Notes: a model not told the origin generated them from the letters alone. DNA of 48,315 nt from Bacteroidales bacterium (GCA_024402135.1 JAKSJN010000016.1:1-48315), one strand, 5' to 3'; counted from the stretch's first letter, positions 9,662 to 18,185 are shown. Program-made: numbers and translations.

Positions 9662-11521
9662 CTAGAGATTGATGCTGATACCGGCGAGTACGGTAGCTCC
9701 TGGCATCGGGAATCCAAGCAATGTCTCGTATTTCTGGTTGAGGAGATTCTCTCCTCTTGCAAATATATCCATCCAGTCAGTGACCTTGTATGAGGCACGG
9801 GCCTTCACGTCGACATAGTTGCTTGAAACACCGTTTTCTCCGGTCGAGAGCCAGAGCCCTGAAACTGACATGGCTCCAAGGTTGAAAGAGAATTTTCCTG
9901 GACGCCAGTTGCATCCGAGATATGCCTTGTGCTCAGGTGCGCCGACAAGAATCTTGTCCATGTGGAGATAGCTGTAGTTGGCGTTGATGTTGAAGTTGCT
10001 TGCAAGACGGTATGAGAGTGAAAGCTCAGCACCGCTGTTTGCGAATTCTCCGGCATTTCTGTTCTGACGCTTGCCATCAACTACGGTAACTTCGATGATG
10101 TTTGATCCTGTTGTATAGAAAAGGCTGAACTCGGTGTTGAGGCGGCCGTCAAGGAATGCCTTCGAAGCAGTAAAGTCATAGCTCCACGCCTCCTCTGGGA
10201 GAAGTTCCTCGTTAGCCACGGCGTACATATAGAGTTCTCTCATGTTCGGAGTACGGAATCCTTTGGAAGCGGAAAGCTTGAGGCTTGTGCCCTGTTCAGG
10301 AGAGTAGGCGATACCTGCCTGTGGTACTGCTACACGGCCATAGACACTGTTGTTTTCGATTCTGAGCCCGGCGTTGAGCATGAACTTGCCGATAGTGTAC
10401 TGATCGAAAACGTATCCTGCGTGCTCTTCGATCTTCTTGTGGTCGGCGTAGATTTCCTTGACAGGGTCTCTGTACGCGTTGCCGCCATAGAGCTTCTCAT
10501 CGAAGCCTACTGTGAGAGTATTGCCCTTGAAGATGTTGATGGACTCGAAGAGGTTGACGCCACCCATGTAGTCCACGCCGTTGAAGAGGAACTCGCGAGG
10601 CTTGCCGCCCTGGGTATATCCGTCGTTGATGATATGCTCACCCCAGTTGTAGTAAAAGTTCAAGGCACCCTCTACCTTGTCGTAGCTGTTGGCGAAAGAA
10701 AGACCGGTCATGAGTCGCTTGACATCAGCAGTACCCTCGAACATAGGCTGGGATACGGTGCCTGGATTCTCGGAGTATGCACGCATGAGGTCAGCGTTTG
10801 CCGAGATGTTCCAGTTGTCATTGACCTGGAACTCACCCTTGAGCATACCGCCGGTAGAGTTGAATGCGGAGTTTTCGCGATGACCTGCGGTCCTGTCATG
10901 GTTTATTCCGGCAACAGCCGAGAACCGGCCGTTCTTGTAGGTGTCGGTAAATGATCCTCTGAAGGTTCCGAATGAACCGCCCATTGCCTTGGCTGAAATG
11001 TGGTTGCCGTCCACGGCTGGCTTGCGGGTGATGATGTTGATTGCTCCACCCATGGCATTCGATCCGTAGAGGACTGAAGCAGGGCCTCTGGTAACCTCGA
11101 CACGTTCTGCATCGCCGGCGAGGTATTCGTCAGCTACAGGATGACCATAGATCGCCTCGAACTGTGGGTGACCGTCGATGAGTACGAGAACTCGTCCGCT
11201 GCCGGCGTTGAAACCTCTGAGCGAGATCGAACCTGCCGCTCCGTTGGATACACTGTATCCGGTAACTCCTCTTGTCGTGATATAAAGTCCGGGAACCTGC
11301 TCTACGAGTGCAGGGAAGATGTCATTCGCATCAGATTGCTCGATTGCGTGGCGTCCCACTACTGAAACAGGAACAGGCAGAAGGTCGCGGGAAACAGCCT
11401 TTCTTGTGCCGGTTACAACTGAGTTGCTGAGGGTGTCTGTCTGCTCGACAGGAACGTCATTAGAGGCCAGGGCAGACAATCCCAGGGCTGCCAGAATTAC
11501 GGTTGTGATGATCTTTTTCAT
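9662..11521 (-). CDS. TonB-dependent outer-membrane receptor (non-SusC type)
   Basis: 619 residues from the ATG at 11521 (M-K-K-I-I-T-T); an upstream in-frame extension crosses the promoter and is rejected. A signal peptide of about 20 residues is followed by a TonB-box-like stretch (S-N-S-V-V-T-G-T-R at 32-40), a plug domain about 45-165 ending in the hallmark L-Y-G-S-N-A-M-G-G-A-I-N-I-I, and a 22-strand-type barrel to the C-terminal Leu. There is no carboxypeptidase-like N-terminal domain, and at this length it resembles siderophore, haem or cobalamin receptors rather than SusC proteins. The substrate is not readable. It is divergent from an AraC-type regulator with paired repeats in between, an arrangement common for inducible uptake receptors. 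Confidence 0.9.
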   Translation of the reverse strand: MKKIITTVILAALGLSALASNDVPVEQTDTLSNSVVTGTRKAVSRDLLPVPVSVVGRHAIEQSDANDIFPALVEQVPGLYITTRGVTGYSVSNGAAGSISLRGFNAGSGRVLVLIDGHPQFEAIYGHPVADEYLAGDAERVEVTRGPASVLYGSNAMGGAINIITRKPAVDGNHISAKAMGGSFGTFRGSFTDTYKNGRFSAVAGINHDRTAGHRENSAFNSTGGMLKGEFQVNDNWNISANADLMRAYSENPGTVSQPMFEGTADVKRLMTGLSFANSYDKVEGALNFYYNWGEHIINDGYTQGGKPREFLFNGVDYMGGVNLFESINIFKGNTLTVGFDEKLYGGNAYRDPVKEIYADHKKIEEHAGYVFDQYTIGKFMLNAGLRIENNSVYGRVAVPQAGIAYSPEQGTSLKLSASKGFRTPNMRELYMYAVANEELLPEEAWSYDFTASKAFLDGRLNTEFSLFYTTGSNIIEVTVVDGKRQNRNAGEFANSGAELSLSYRLASNFNINANYSYLHMDKILVGAPEHKAYLGCNWRPGKFSFNLGAMSVSGLWLSTGENGVSSNYVDVKARASYKVTDWMDIFARGENLLNQKYETLLGFPMPGATVLAGISINL

Positions 11522-11543
11522 TGCATTTTTTGAATTGGGAGCG

Positions 11544-11551
11544 CAAATATA
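11544..11551 (-). promoter_or_regulatory. -7 element of the TonB-receptor promoter
   Basis: On the minus strand this reads TATATTTG, a full match to TAnnTTTG, 22 nt before the ATG at 11521. No TTG at -33 is present; instead the direct repeats begin there, as expected for an activator-dependent promoter. Confidence 0.6.
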
Positions 11552-11563
11552 TGCAGGAAGTAG

Positions 11564-11571
11564 TATATTTG
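11564..11571 (+). promoter_or_regulatory. -7 element of the AraC-type regulator promoter
   Basis: TATATTTG, full match to TAnnTTTG, with a predicted start near 11578. The paired repeats (11573-11615) overlap the start site and leader. Confidence 0.55.
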
Positions 11572-11572
11572 C

Positions 11573-11615
11573 TTTACTCACAGGCTCAACTTTATTTTAC
11601 TCACAAGTTCAATTA
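11573..11615. promoter_or_regulatory. Paired direct repeats, probable AraC-family operator
   Basis: Two 19-nt direct repeats, at 11573-11591 and 11596-11614, share TTTACTCACA then R-G-Y then TCAA-Y-T, with a 23-bp period (about two helical turns). They sit at about -36 to -77 of the receptor promoter and at about -5 to +37 of the regulator promoter. Confidence 0.6.
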
Positions 11616-11619
11616 AAGA

Positions 11620-12450
11620 ATGGAAGATTATAAGATCGTCAGACATTCCGATATCGTCAACCTGTTCATACACAGGAAGGAACTCTGTCGTTCCTTTACT
11701 GTTGAAGAACATACGGTAATGCATGTACACAATGGCGCAATCGACATAAAAGGGGAGAATGGCTCGATAACCATCACTGCCGGTCAAAGTGCGTTCATAC
11801 GCAGGAACCATAGAATTTCGATTTCGCGTCATCCTGGTCCGGATGGATCTGATCATCAGTCCATGGCTTTCAACATCCCGAAAAAGTTCCTCATGCGAGT
11901 TTACGACAGTCTCAAGGATGAACTGGCAACATATCCCGTGGCAGATGATGTCAATGACATTACATTCCTGCCGCAGCGTCCCGACCTCGCCAGCTTTTTC
12001 GGATCATTTCTGCCTTTCTATACAACGGAGGCGGATCCCGATGCCCAATGGCTGGAAATGAAGTTCCGTGAAGGAATACATATCCTGCTCCAGGCTGCTC
12101 CAGAAATACACACAGCATTGTTTGACTTCAAGTCGCAGTGGAAGATTGACATACTCCCGTTCATGGAAGAAAACTTCAGATATGACCTCAGCATCGCGCA
12201 GTTGGCGCACTATACCGGACGCAGCCTGGCCAGTTTCAAACGCGATTTCAAGAAAGTCAGCGATCTCACCCCGGAGAGGTGGCTGCTGCGGAGAAGATTG
12301 GAGGAAGCCCGCAAGATGCTGTGCAAGGGAGGCTGTTCAGTAACTCATGTTTCCGATGAATGCGGATTCAGCAGCCTGTCCTATTTCTCGAGAGTCTACA
12401 AGGAAGCATTCGGTGTCAGTCCTGCTACGGATCTCAAGGGAAACCGATAG
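11620..12450 (+). CDS. AraC-family transcriptional regulator
   Basis: 276 residues. The N-terminal 160 residues look like a small cupin-type sensor domain (H-V-H-N-G-A and T-A-G-Q-S near 35-57). The C-terminal 100 residues carry the two AraC helix-turn-helix units: S-I-A-Q-L-A-H-Y-T-G-R-S then F-K-R-D-F-K at about 191-211, and V-S-D-E-C-G-F-S-S-L-S-Y-F-S-R at about 244-258, followed by the conserved F-G-V-S-P. Cytoplasmic DNA-binding protein; the inducer is unknown. It is divergent from the TonB receptor across 98 bp that hold both promoters and the paired repeats, so it probably controls that receptor and itself. Confidence 0.9.
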   Translation: MEDYKIVRHSDIVNLFIHRKELCRSFTVEEHTVMHVHNGAIDIKGENGSITITAGQSAFIRRNHRISISRHPGPDGSDHQSMAFNIPKKFLMRVYDSLKDELATYPVADDVNDITFLPQRPDLASFFGSFLPFYTTEADPDAQWLEMKFREGIHILLQAAPEIHTALFDFKSQWKIDILPFMEENFRYDLSIAQLAHYTGRSLASFKRDFKKVSDLTPERWLLRRRLEEARKMLCKGGCSVTHVSDECGFSSLSYFSRVYKEAFGVSPATDLKGNR

Positions 12451-12493
12451 TGCATTTTACTGCCATCTGTTGGCATTTTTGATAGAAAACGAC

Positions 12494-12524
12494 TTGCAGG
12501 TTTGCCCGTCGTTTTTTACTTTTG
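12494..12524 (+). promoter_or_regulatory. Promoter of the DUF1846 gene
   Basis: TTG at 12494-12496, a 20-nt gap and TACTTTTG at 12517-12524: a clean Bacteroidetes primary-sigma promoter. It overlaps a TTG codon that could otherwise be mistaken for a start, so the ATG at 12546 is the start. Confidence 0.75.
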
Positions 12525-12545
12525 CACGACCAAAAAAACATCCCC

Positions 12546-14033
12546 ATGAAACCAGCAATAGGCTTCGATAACGAAGCATATCTGAGGACTCAGTCCGCAC
12601 GTATCAAGGAAAGAATCTCAACCTTCGGCGATAAGCTCTATCTCGAGTTCGGAGGCAAGCTTTTCGACGACTTTCACGCTTCACGAGTACTTCCGGGTTT
12701 CCAGCCAGACAGCAAGATCCGCATGCTCACCCAGCTCAAGGACGAGGCAGAGGTGGTGCTGGTTATCAATGCATATGACATCGAGAAGAACAAGGTACGC
12801 GGCGACCTGGGCATCACATATGATCAGGATGTACTCCGTCTGATCGATGCATTCCGCGGATATGGACTGTACGTCAGCAGCGTGGTCCTTACACGTTTTG
12901 CCGGTCAGGCAAATGCGGAGGCATATCAGCGCAAGCTAGAGAAACTTGGACTCAAGGTTTATCGCCACTATCCAATCGAAGGATATCCGCACAATATCTC
13001 CAAGATCATGAGTGACGAGGGTTTCGGCCGCAATGAATTCGTCGAGACCGAGCGTAGACTTGTGGTTGTGACCGCACCTGGTCCGGGAAGCGGCAAGATG
13101 GCAACCTGTCTCTCGCAGATGTACCATGAGAACAAGAGGGGAGTGAAGGCAGGATATGCGAAGTTCGAGACCTTCCCGATCTGGAATATTCCACTCAAGC
13201 ACCCAGTCAATCTTGCATACGAAGCAGCGACCGTGGATCTGAACGATATCAATATGATCGATTCATTCCATCTCGAGGCATACGGAGAAACCACCGTGAA
13301 CTATAATCGCGATATCGAGATTTTCCCTGTGCTCAATTCCATGATGGAGCATATACTTGGAAAGTCACCATACAAGTCACCGACCGACATGGGCGTCAAT
13401 ATGGCGGGATGCAGTATCATTGATGACGCTGTGACACGTGAGGCTTCCAACGAGGAGATTATCCGTCGCTACTACAATACCCTTGTACAGGTCCGCAAAG
13501 GCAATGTCGAGCAGGATCAGGTCTATAAACTTGAGAACCTGATGAATCAGGCTGGAATCAAACCTTCTGACCGAAAGGTGGCAGTTGCCGCAAATGAGCG
13601 TGCAAAACTCACCGATGGTCCATGTGCGGCAATCGAACTCCATGACGGAACCATCGTGACCGGCAGAACCAGTGAGCTTCTCGGAGCCTCTTCGGCAATG
13701 CTTCTGAGCGCCTTGAAACATCTTGCCGGTATCCCTAATGAGGTCAACCTGATTTCGCCTATAGTGCTTGAGCCTATCTGCAACCTCAAGACCCAGCATC
13801 TTGGACACCACAATCCACGTCTTCATACAGATGAGGTATTGACTGCGCTCAGCATCTGTGCGCTAACGGACATCAATGCCCGCAATGCAATGAACAAGAT
13901 TTCCGATCTAAGAGGCTGCGAAGTGCATGCAAGTGTGATTCTGGCTCAGGTTGATGAGAGTGTATTCCGCAAGCTTGGAGTCAATCTTACCTGTGAGCCT
14001 GTATATCAGACAAAGAAACTTTATCACAAATAA
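12546..14033 (+). CDS. DUF1846 (UPF0371) family protein
   Basis: 495 residues, the normal length of this family. Recognisable runs are F-G-G-K-L-F-D-D-F-H-A-S-R near 45-57, I-E-G-Y-P-H-N near 155, T-A-P-G-P-G-S-G-K-M-A-T-C-L-S-Q near 183-198 (resembling a phosphate-binding loop), and L-G-H-H-N-P-R-L-H near the end. The family is widespread in anaerobes and structures exist, but I know of no proven activity. No signal peptide, so cytoplasmic. The gene has its own promoter and a classic UUCG-loop terminator, so it is probably monocistronic. Confidence 0.88.
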   Translation: MKPAIGFDNEAYLRTQSARIKERISTFGDKLYLEFGGKLFDDFHASRVLPGFQPDSKIRMLTQLKDEAEVVLVINAYDIEKNKVRGDLGITYDQDVLRLIDAFRGYGLYVSSVVLTRFAGQANAEAYQRKLEKLGLKVYRHYPIEGYPHNISKIMSDEGFGRNEFVETERRLVVVTAPGPGSGKMATCLSQMYHENKRGVKAGYAKFETFPIWNIPLKHPVNLAYEAATVDLNDINMIDSFHLEAYGETTVNYNRDIEIFPVLNSMMEHILGKSPYKSPTDMGVNMAGCSIIDDAVTREASNEEIIRRYYNTLVQVRKGNVEQDQVYKLENLMNQAGIKPSDRKVAVAANERAKLTDGPCAAIELHDGTIVTGRTSELLGASSAMLLSALKHLAGIPNEVNLISPIVLEPICNLKTQHLGHHNPRLHTDEVLTALSICALTDINARNAMNKISDLRGCEVHASVILAQVDESVFRKLGVNLTCEPVYQTKKLYHK

Positions 14034-14039
14034 TACTGA

Positions 14040-14063
14040 GCGACCTTCGGGTCGCTTTTTTTT
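14040..14063 (+). terminator. Rho-independent terminator after the DUF1846 gene
   Basis: Stem GCGACC/GGTCGC around a UUCG tetraloop (14040-14055), followed by eight T. Confidence 0.95.
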
Positions 14064-14101
14064 GTATATTTACGCCACTAAGACTAATAATACACACGAA
14101 T

Positions 14102-15619
14102 ATGAAGAAATTGATTCTTCTGGTTGCCACTGTTCTCATGGCAATCAATGTCAGCGCTGCTGACAAGACTCTCAGAACATCAAAGATGCTGTCTGACCAT
14201 ATGGTTCTTCAGCAGAATGCAAACGCCCGCATCTGGGGATGGGCTGCCCCTGGTGCACAGGTAAGCGTCACTCCTTCATGGTCAGGCAAGACCGTCAGCG
14301 CCAAGGCAGGCAAGGACGGAGCATGGGAAGTATTCGTAAAGACCCCTGCAGGAACCTTCAAGCCATCAACCATCAGCATCAAGTCCGGAAGCGAGAGCAT
14401 CAAGCTCAGTGACGTTCTTATCGGCGAGGTATGGTTTTTCTCAGGCCAGAGCAATATGGAAATGAAACTTGGCAGTGGCCGTAACGCTCCTGTCGAGGGC
14501 TCTCTCGAAGAGATCGCAAGATCAGGACAGTACAAGGGTCTCCGTCATCTCGAGGTCGCAAAGCAGACATCAACAGAGGTCATGGAAGATGCGGGTGGAG
14601 AGTGGAAGGTCTGCAATGCAGCCAATTCTCCTTCTTTCGGTGCTATCCCTTACTTCATGGGAAGCCGTCTCTCCGAGTGCCTCGACGTGCCTGTAGGCGT
14701 GATCAACTGCAGCTGGGGCGGTTGCCTCATCGAGTGCTTCATGAGCAAGGAAATCCTTGAGGAGTGCGGAGAGGAGCGCATGCAGGACGCATTCGATTCT
14801 AAGGTCAACGCAATCAGCCAGCCTATGGTCATGTATAACGGCATGTTCGCACCAGCCAGCAAATATACCATGAACGGCATCGTATGGTACCAGGGTGAGA
14901 GCAACGTGAACCGCTCTGAAACCGACTACGCACGCCGCCTTACCAAGATGGCTGAGCTCTGGCGCAAGGACATCGGCAGGGGAGACATCCCATTCTTTAT
15001 CATCGAGCTCGCACCATATGATTATAACGACGGTATGTATGGTTATCAGGACGAGACAGGCCCTACCCTTCGCGAACAGCAGTTCCTTGCTTCCAAGCAG
15101 ATCCCTAACAGCGGTTACATCTGCACCAATGACCTTGTATACGACTATGAACTCCAGCAGGTACACCCAAGCCGCAAACGTGAGGTGGGTGAGCGCTGCT
15201 GCTGGCTCGCTCTCAATCAGTGCTATGGTTTCGAGACCGTTCAGGCTGTCAGCCCGTCATTCCGCGCTATGGAGATCAAGGATGGCAAGGCACTCCTTTA
15301 CTTTGACAATTCACAGGCAGGTCTCGTAGCTGCCGGTGATGTTGTAGGTTTCGAAATCGCCGGCGGCAGCGGCCAGTTCCACAAGGCAGACGTAAAGATC
15401 GGCTTCTTCAATATCGAGGTAAGCAGCCCGCTTGTCCCGAATCCTATGTATGTGCGCTACTGCTTCAAGGATTTCGAGGTTGGCAATCTCAAGACTGCAT
15501 ACGGCATTCCAGTGGTGCCTTTCAGAAGCGATTCACCAGTGATCGAGCAGGGCACGATTCCGGAGATGAATTTCGGACGCATGCGTATCCGCAGCACAGA
15601 AGTCGAAAAGGAAGATTAG
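14102..15619 (+). CDS. Exported sialate O-acetylesterase-like SGNH esterase
   Basis: 505 residues with a signal peptide of about 20 residues (ends V-S-A-A). The SASA/SGNH esterase signature is clear: F-S-G-Q-S-N-M-E-M at 113-121 with Ser117 as nucleophile, W-Y-Q-G-E-S-N near 260, and D-L-V-Y-D near 345 followed by V-H-P, the likely Asp/His pair. An N-terminal beta-domain (20-105) and C-terminal beta-strands flank the catalytic core, as in Bacteroidetes proteins annotated as sialate 9-O-acetylesterases. Many relatives act as acetylxylan or other sugar acetylesterases, so the sialate name should not be taken literally. No sialic-acid genes lie nearby; the surrounding xylan genes favour deacetylation of hemicellulose. 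Confidence 0.85.
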   Translation: MKKLILLVATVLMAINVSAADKTLRTSKMLSDHMVLQQNANARIWGWAAPGAQVSVTPSWSGKTVSAKAGKDGAWEVFVKTPAGTFKPSTISIKSGSESIKLSDVLIGEVWFFSGQSNMEMKLGSGRNAPVEGSLEEIARSGQYKGLRHLEVAKQTSTEVMEDAGGEWKVCNAANSPSFGAIPYFMGSRLSECLDVPVGVINCSWGGCLIECFMSKEILEECGEERMQDAFDSKVNAISQPMVMYNGMFAPASKYTMNGIVWYQGESNVNRSETDYARRLTKMAELWRKDIGRGDIPFFIIELAPYDYNDGMYGYQDETGPTLREQQFLASKQIPNSGYICTNDLVYDYELQQVHPSRKREVGERCCWLALNQCYGFETVQAVSPSFRAMEIKDGKALLYFDNSQAGLVAAGDVVGFEIAGGSGQFHKADVKIGFFNIEVSSPLVPNPMYVRYCFKDFEVGNLKTAYGIPVVPFRSDSPVIEQGTIPEMNFGRMRIRSTEVEKED

Positions 15620-15640
15620 GAATCAAAACAGCTTAAACAT

Positions 15641-15676
15641 AAGAAGTCCCGGAGTTATCCCCGGGACTTCTTTTTT
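15641..15676 (+). terminator. Rho-independent terminator after the SGNH esterase gene
   Basis: 12-bp perfect stem AAGAAGTCCCGG/CCGGGACTTCTT (15641-15652 and 15661-15672), 8-nt loop, T run to 15676. Confidence 0.92.
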
Positions 15677-15696
15677 ATATTACTCTCGCGAAGCGA

Positions 15697-15752
15697 ATTC
15701 GCATCAGCGAATCGGCCGTGCCGTGTATTTGTGAGTTTACGAACAAATACGG
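15697..15752. repeat. Two short hairpins between convergent genes
   Basis: Stem ATTCGC/GCGAAT around ATCA (15697-15712), then an imperfect hairpin whose GTATTTGT arm (15725-15732) pairs with ACAAATAC (15743-15750), flanked by CCG/CGG. Neither has a T run. The second could cap the 3' end of the thiMED transcript; otherwise I see nothing in 15677-15774. Confidence 0.4.
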
Positions 15753-15774
15753 AAAGGTGGAAAGGCCGTAGGGG

Positions 15775-16593
15775 TTACAGGGGAAGTGTCTTCCCCTTAT
15801 AAAAGTGATCTACTGGCCCGTGTCCATGTCCTATCCGGTACTCTGCTCCGGCTGCGATAGCCTCGGTAATATATGTCTTTGCTGCACGTGCTGCGTCATC
15901 AAGACTGAAGCCTTGCGCCAGATATGAAGCAAACGCTGAAGACAGCGTGCACCCTGTGCCGTGGGTGTTAGGGGAGTAGAGGCGCTTTGACTTGAGTTCT
16001 ATGATCGAGTCGCTCTCGGCGTTATAAAAGATATCAACCAGTTCGTCATCTGTGAGATGGCCTGCCTTCATGAGTACAGACACCTTGCCCCCGCATGACA
16101 GTTTGCGCGCGATTGCAGGTAACTCTGACTGGGATGTGATCTTGCAGCCAGCCAGAATCTCTGCTTCAGGGATGTTCGGTGTTATCACCCGAGCTCTGGG
16201 AATAAGCTCGGATGCAAGCACCTCTATGGCCGAGTCTTCCATCAGCCTGTGACCTGAGGTTGAAACCATGACGGGATCAACGACGACGTTCCTGATGCCG
16301 AAAGCATCAAGTTCGGCACAGATGACCCTTATGACCTCGGGGCTATTCATCATGCCTATTTTTATTGCGTCTGCACCGATGTCGCTGAGGACGGCGCGAA
16401 TCTGTCCGGAGACTGTTTCCACTGGGATAGGAAAGACACTTTCCACACCGATCGTGTTCTGGACGGTGATCGCTGTGATGGCGCTGGCTGCATATGAGCC
16501 TGTAGCAGAGATTGCCTTGATGTCAGCCTGGACGCCGGCACCTCCTCCGCTGTCGCTGCCCGCGATTGTCAGTACTCTTGGGTATGTTTTCAT
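15775..16593 (-). CDS. thiD: Hydroxymethylpyrimidine (phosphate) kinase ThiD
   Basis: 272 residues. It phosphorylates HMP and HMP-P to HMP-PP for thiamine phosphate synthesis in the cytoplasm. Family marks: T-I-A-G-S-D-S-G-G-G-A-G at the N-terminus (substrate loop), D-P-V-M-V-S-T-S-G mid-protein, and T-H-G-T-G-C-T-L-S-S near the C-terminus (anion hole and catalytic Cys). Two adjacent ATG codons (16596 and 16593) both overlap the thiE stop (ATGA or TGATG); I chose the second, M-K-T-Y-P. It is the last gene of thiM-thiE-thiD, translationally coupled and controlled by the TPP riboswitch upstream of thiM. Confidence 0.95.
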   Translation of the reverse strand: MKTYPRVLTIAGSDSGGGAGVQADIKAISATGSYAASAITAITVQNTIGVESVFPIPVETVSGQIRAVLSDIGADAIKIGMMNSPEVIRVICAELDAFGIRNVVVDPVMVSTSGHRLMEDSAIEVLASELIPRARVITPNIPEAEILAGCKITSQSELPAIARKLSCGGKVSVLMKAGHLTDDELVDIFYNAESDSIIELKSKRLYSPNTHGTGCTLSSAFASYLAQGFSLDDAARAAKTYITEAIAAGAEYRIGHGHGPVDHFYKGKTLPL

Positions 16594-17216
16594 CATTTCA
16601 TTACTTCGAGAAGGTTCCTTGCGGCTTCGCACGGAGAATCTGCGCTCACGATTGCGCTCACGACTGCGATACCGTCAGTTCCGCAAGCCATGACGTCCTT
16701 TGCGGTCTTCATGTTCATTCCACCGATCGCAACGGTTGGATGTATGCTCAGCTTTACTGCTTCGCGCAGTCCTTCAAGTCCGAAAGGAGCTGCAGTGTCG
16801 GTCTTGGTATGTGTCGAATATACAGGAGAAATAGCTACATAGTCAACGTCAAGCTCATTTGCAACCCTGATGTCCTCCATGTTTTCCACAGAAAGACCGA
16901 TGATCTTGTCCGGACCCAGAAGAGCTCTGGCTGTCTTGTAAGGCATGTCGGACTGTCCGATGTGTACACCGTCGGCATCGACTGCAAGAGCCACGTCAAT
17001 GCGGTCATTGATGAGCAGAGGGACACCAAGAGGCTTCAGTGTCTCCTTGAGCTTTGCGGCAAGTTCAATGAATTCTCTCGTTGAACAGTCTTTCTCGCGT
17101 AGCTGAACCATGGTCGCTCCACCCTTCACAGCTTCCTCGACTATCCAGTCGATGTCGCGGCCGAGGGAAAGCGGACGGTCAGTGACGAGATAGAGCCTCA
17201 GATCTTCACTTCTCAT
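16593..17216 (-). CDS. thiE: Thiamine-phosphate synthase ThiE
   Basis: 207 residues, full length. It joins HMP-PP and hydroxyethylthiazole phosphate to give thiamine phosphate. TIM-barrel marks are visible: L-Y-L-V-T-D-R, M-V-Q-L-R-E-K, I-N-D-R-I-D-V-A, D-G-V-H-I-G-Q-S-D, and A-I-G-G-M near the C-terminus. The start overlaps the thiM stop by 4 nt (ATGA) and the stop overlaps the thiD start, so the three are translated together. Confidence 0.96.
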   Translation of the reverse strand: MRSEDLRLYLVTDRPLSLGRDIDWIVEEAVKGGATMVQLREKDCSTREFIELAAKLKETLKPLGVPLLINDRIDVALAVDADGVHIGQSDMPYKTARALLGPDKIIGLSVENMEDIRVANELDVDYVAISPVYSTHTKTDTAAPFGLEGLREAVKLSIHPTVAIGGMNMKTAKDVMACGTDGIAVVSAIVSADSPCEAARNLLEVMK

Positions 17217-18007
17217 ATCTGGCGGAGTGACTTCACTGCCTCTTCGGCATTGAAAACGGTAAGTTCGTCAAGGAAATTGACCCCGAAGGTACCCGTTCCC
17301 TTTGCATCCTTTGCAGCGAATTCTCCTGCGAGACCCATTACGGCCATGGTATGGAGAGCAGCATCGAATGCAGTAGGGCTGACTGCTGCGAAAGCTCCGG
17401 TAAGAGCTGATGCTGTGCAACCCATAGCGGTAACCATAGGCATGAGCGGGCTTCCGTTCGCGATGGTTTCCACGCGTTCTCCGTCTGTGATGTAGTCAAC
17501 AGGACCGCTGACTGAAACCACAGCGCCAGTGCTCTTTGCAAGCGACTTTGCTGCATCCACAGCGTCGCTGCTCTTCTCTGAAGAGTCAACTCCACGCGAA
17601 GCGATCTGGGCTCCTGCGAGGCACATGATCTCTGATGCATTTCCGCGGATGATGGTAGGGTGGTTCTTGATAAGTTCGAGTGCTGTCTGGGTGCGGACCA
17701 CGCTTGCGCCGGCACCAACTGGGTCAAGGACCCATGGCTTGGCATACTTGTCAGCTGCCTCAGCGGCAGCCTTCATGCCTGCAATTTCATTGCTGTCAAG
17801 GCAGCCGATGTTGATCACGAGTGCACTGGCAATCTTCACGATCTCGTCCATTTCTTCCTCGTAGAAAGACATGAGAGGAGAGGCTCCGATGGCAAGAAGT
17901 CCGTTTGCTGCAATGTTCATTGCAACATAGTTGGTGATGTTGTGAACGAGAGGAGACTTTGAGCGTACAGCTTCGCAGTCAGCGATGAATTGTTGTGTGT
18001 TGAGCAT
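17213..18007 (-). CDS. thiM: Hydroxyethylthiazole kinase ThiM
   Basis: 264 residues, normal length. It phosphorylates salvaged 4-methyl-5-(2-hydroxyethyl)thiazole. Family marks: P-L-V-H-N-I-T-N-Y-V at 20-29, W-V-L-D-P-V-G-A-G-A-S near 92-102, G-N-A-S-E-I, and G-C-T-A-S-A-L with the catalytic Cys. First gene of the thiMED operon, immediately behind a terminator and TPP aptamer. The set lacks thiC, thiG and thiS, so here it is a salvage operon; the de novo genes could lie elsewhere. Confidence 0.96.
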   Translation of the reverse strand: MLNTQQFIADCEAVRSKSPLVHNITNYVAMNIAANGLLAIGASPLMSFYEEEMDEIVKIASALVINIGCLDSNEIAGMKAAAEAADKYAKPWVLDPVGAGASVVRTQTALELIKNHPTIIRGNASEIMCLAGAQIASRGVDSSEKSSDAVDAAKSLAKSTGAVVSVSGPVDYITDGERVETIANGSPLMPMVTAMGCTASALTGAFAAVSPTAFDAALHTMAVMGLAGEFAAKDAKGTGTFGVNFLDELTVFNAEEAVKSLRQI

Positions 18008-18010
18008 AAT

Positions 18011-18042
18011 AAAAAACCTTGCATTAAAGATTTATTGCAAGG
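18011..18042 (-). terminator. Riboswitch-controlled terminator upstream of thiM
   Basis: On the minus strand CCTTGCA (18042-18036) pairs with TGCAAGG (18023-18017), followed by six T directly before the thiM ATG. GCAA in the aptamer P1 3' strand could pair with TTGC of the first arm, which would give an antiterminator when TPP is absent (inference). Confidence 0.8.
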
Positions 18043-18059
18043 GGGCTCATGGAAATGAG

Positions 18060-18140
18060 TTTTGCTTCCCTACGGCGGAATTGTCCGCGTCAGGTTCCAT
18101 GGGTATTTCTCAACCGGCATCATGCCAGTACCCCCGCAAT
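18060..18140 (-). promoter_or_regulatory. TPP riboswitch (THI box) controlling thiMED
   Basis: The minus strand shows the aptamer core in order: GCGGGGGTA, GGTTGAGAAATACCC, GAACCTGA, a GCGGAC...TCCGC stem, then CGTAGGGAAGC. P1 is formed by TTGC (18139-18136) with GCAA (18065-18062). A small CTCAT/ATGAG hairpin (18046-18059) lies between aptamer and terminator. A near-consensus -7 (CATATTTG, 18159-18152) lies just upstream. Binding TPP should favour the terminator and shut the operon off. Confidence 0.96.
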
Positions 18141-18185
18141 TACTACTTGGACAAATATGGTGATTAGTTGACTAAAATGCAATAG

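Noticed and set aside
9662-11521. SusC-type nutrient receptor
   Set aside because: The protein is about 620 residues, lacks the N-terminal carboxypeptidase-like domain and has no SusD neighbour, so it is a classic TonB receptor rather than a SusC.
14102-15619. Sialic-acid catabolism locus
   Set aside because: The esterase family name suggests sialate, but no sialidase, lyase or kinase gene is nearby; the family also acts on acetylated plant glycans.
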